DNA from: Leifsonia tongyongensis
GTDB lineage: Bacteria > Actinomycetota > Actinomycetes > Actinomycetales > Microbacteriaceae
Direction of reading: 5' to 3'
NCBI RefSeq assembly: GCF_010686705.1
Contig: NZ_JAAGWY010000001.1
Span: 372,001 to 436,000 of the forward strand
DNA length: 64,000 nucleotides
Shown: positions 62,437 through 64,000 of the stretch, one piece after another
How positions within the stretch are numbered: position 1 is the first letter of the stretch
How the letters are laid out: the number at the start of each line of letters is the position of its first letter
The notes under the pieces: model-generated
Database searches by the model: none
What the model was told of the DNA's origin: nothing
Seen by the model: the letters and a program-made list of their open reading frames with translations, nothing else
Program-made: the position numbers and the translations under genes

Positions 62437-63012
62437 TCACTCGAACGCTGCGGCCGAGAGCACTACTATTGTGGGCGCGCCGAGCCGTTGTACCGCATCG
62501 GCGGGGGAAATCAAGTTCGTGTGACCCTGGGCAACGCGCGTGATTTCAAGCACGTTGCCCGTAGCGGTGTCTATGACCACTTGGACTTCCCCAATCACGG
62601 GAATGGGGACCCCTGGTGCACCCTTGAAACCTGCCTGCTGAACGTTCTCCGTGCACGTAACCAGGAGGAAGTCGTGCGACATCCCTTCGAGCGTGGTGTC
62701 CAAGGTTGTCACATCGGGCGACACCGCGTCCCAGACAGCTCTACCGGGCGCTCGAATCACGCTCACCGGCGTACCGGGCTTGGTTGCAAGTAATCTACCC
62801 ACCGCATTCACCATGTTCGACGTCTGGGTCTCGCCCGCAGGGACCCTTGCGTCGATCGCCGCGTCAGGCGATCGGTTCAGAGCAGGATTGACGGTCGCCG
62901 AAAATGAGGGGGCGGGAGCAGCTGCGCCCGCCGCAAGAGGTGCGCCGGTGAGGATGACGGCGAGGACTATTCCTGCGAGAACAGACGTGGAAGCCTTGCG
63001 CGAAATGTACAT
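62437..63012 (-). CDS. Secreted protein of unknown function
   Basis: The product has 191 residues with a signal peptide (STSVLAGIVLAVILTGAPLAAGAAAPA). The mature part is Val/Thr/Ala-rich with a single Cys (LLVTCTENVQ) and PVIGEVQVVIDTATGNVLEI, which looks like a beta hairpin. It lacks a recognisable motif. The decayed gene copy is convergent with it 13 bp away. Confidence 0.65.
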   Translation of the reverse strand: MYISRKASTSVLAGIVLAVILTGAPLAAGAAAPAPSFSATVNPALNRSPDAAIDARVPAGETQTSNMVNAVGRLLATKPGTPVSVIRAPGRAVWDAVSPDVTTLDTTLEGMSHDFLLVTCTENVQQAGFKGAPGVPIPVIGEVQVVIDTATGNVLEITRVAQGHTNLISPADAVQRLGAPTIVVLSAAAFE

Positions 63013-63273
63013 GAGGCTGCCTTCTGCTCAGTTGCGCATGAGGCTAGCGGAGCATCCTCGCTCTGTCTACTGCCCCTGCAACGGCGCCGACGGCAGCCAT
63101 CATTCACATGGGCTGAAACTAGAGCCATAGGAATGTAGTCAGGCGTTGGCGTCCGCAGGGATGTCCCCTCGCACTGGGGGCGAACCGGTTGTTCCCCGAC
63201 AGATAGCCTCAGGTTCAAGGCGCCGCCCGCGTGTGTGCAACTGCGGGGGCGGCTTGCTCTTCACGGGAGACAG

Positions 63274-63760
63274 ATGCGTCACTCGATCGCCATAGCTGCA
63301 CGGGTAGGCGTACGGACGGCGACTTACGGCGGGGGGACGAGACGATGCGGGAGGTTTCGTTGCGGCGCTGGCACTGGCAGCCCTTCTCGGTTTGACCGGC
63401 TGCATCGACGAAGGCATTACGCTCCCGAAAGGGACTTTGCCGCCCTGCCCAACGAGCCCGGCCTCTGCTACGCACGTCGAAGACTTGAGTGGCGAAACGT
63501 GCGATCTGACGGGCACAACCCTTGTCTTTCCGGACGGTCATACTCTTGCTGCTCCACCAGCCGGCGCGCTCACATCACAGGAAGTCTGTCACGCGAAAGA
63601 AGCTCCGAACCCAACTGGCCAGACTGTCTGCACCGGCACCTACTACGCCGGAAATCTCGGTGCATGGGGTGCCGTCGCCTGGTTCAAGAGCGCCGATGGA
63701 AAGCACTTGACTTACTGGGGAACCTCGACGGCCGTGAAGAGGGAGAAGGCGCTCAAATAA
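63274..63760 (+). CDS. Small lipoprotein with apparent frameshift in the signal peptide
   Basis: The mature frame includes LALAALLGLTGCIDEG, a clear lipobox, and runs to 63760, but no ATG, GTG or TTG precedes the lipobox helix in that frame (the only TTG is in GLTGC itself). ATG 63274 opens MRHSIAIAARVGVRTATYGG in the neighbouring frame; a one-base change in the GGGGGG run at 63331-63336 would join them. The mature protein has four cysteines and ends WFKSADGKHLTYWGTSTAVK. A broken copy lies at 62336-62423. Confidence 0.55.
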
Positions 63761-63811
63761 GCCGCGGATGCTTCAGGTGAGCGTCCCCAGGTGCAGCAAC
63801 CAGAAGTGTCT

Positions 63812-64000
63812 CTACGGGACGTCAGACGTGCGCCCGACTTGCCAGTCGACCTGCGACGGCGGCATGGCGATGAAAGGGGTACCGTCCGGAAGTACACCCG
63901 ACCGAGCTGGCGACGAGGAGACCTTGCCCGGATCGGCCAACGACACTTCGATGGTGCCCGACTCGTCGACGAGTCCGCTTTCAGGCGCCGACCCGAAGAA
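63812..64000 (-). CDS. Unknown protein, C-terminal part cut by the window edge
   Basis: The minus strand is open from the edge for 62 codons: SGLVDESGTIEVSLADPGKV, then VLPDGTPFIAMPPSQVDWQV and a stop after RTSDVP. Composition is protein-like. The start and most of the gene lie outside, so no function can be given. Confidence 0.45.
   Translation of the reverse strand, partial: FFGSAPESGLVDESGTIEVSLADPGKVSSSPARSGVLPDGTPFIAMPPSQVDWQVGRTSDVP

Overview
The window comes from a high-GC Gram-positive actinobacterium, most likely of the family Microbacteriaceae. The basis is the gene order tilS-hpt-ftsH-folE-folP-folB-folK-DUF3180-PH-PH-DUF2520 with panC and lysS close by, the RipA-like and M23 cell-wall hydrolase pair, GTG/TTG starts and 4-nt stop/start overlaps. 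I ran no searches; family names come from motifs I can read.

1-31.3 kb is core chromosome. It starts with the end of a processive glycosyltransferase followed by a membrane-anchored HlyD-like protein and a GH81 endo-beta-1,3-glucanase lipoprotein (a beta-glucan/exopolysaccharide operon). Then come clpC, a pirin, a VapBC toxin-antitoxin pair behind a perfect inverted repeat, cardiolipin synthase, a CtaG-like gene with an apparent N-terminal frameshift, lysS, panC, a hydrolase/SDR patch, the folate/ftsH operon read leftward, ppa, a set of three related long hairpins, two secreted peptidoglycan hydrolases and tRNA-Glu, tRNA-Asp and tRNA-Phe.

31.3 kb onward is an accessory island that begins at the 3' end of tRNA-Phe. 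A tyrosine integrase, an XRE regulator and an excisionase-like HTH gene are followed by a P4/D5-type primase-helicase, a cluster of TGTTCCA iterons (possible replication origin), MobC, a MOB-P relaxase and a striking array of GGYCA boxes spaced mostly 11 bp apart. This looks like an integrative mobilizable element. Cargo follows: a DnaQ-BRCT exonuclease, a nuclease fused to a primase-type C-terminal domain, a stand-alone FtsK-gamma protein and three proteins sharing an HTH plus Xre/MbcA/ParS-like antitoxin ending.

47-58 kb is a defence/competition block: a type ISP restriction-modification gene split in two by an apparent 2-bp slip, a three-gene operon encoding a nucleotidyltransferase, an unknown protein and a HEPN protein with an exact Rx4HxY motif, and an SdpABC-like operon (candidate peptide toxin plus SdpA-like and SdpB/HTTM-like proteins). 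59-64 kb holds two polytopic polysaccharide-type membrane proteins that overlap tail to tail, decayed transposase ends, a decayed gene copy and small secreted proteins. No right-hand copy of the tRNA-Phe end was seen, so the island may run past the window.

The best candidates for undescribed biology are the MNT-X-HEPN operon, the 11-bp array, the nuclease/primase-domain fusion and the SdpABC-like operon.
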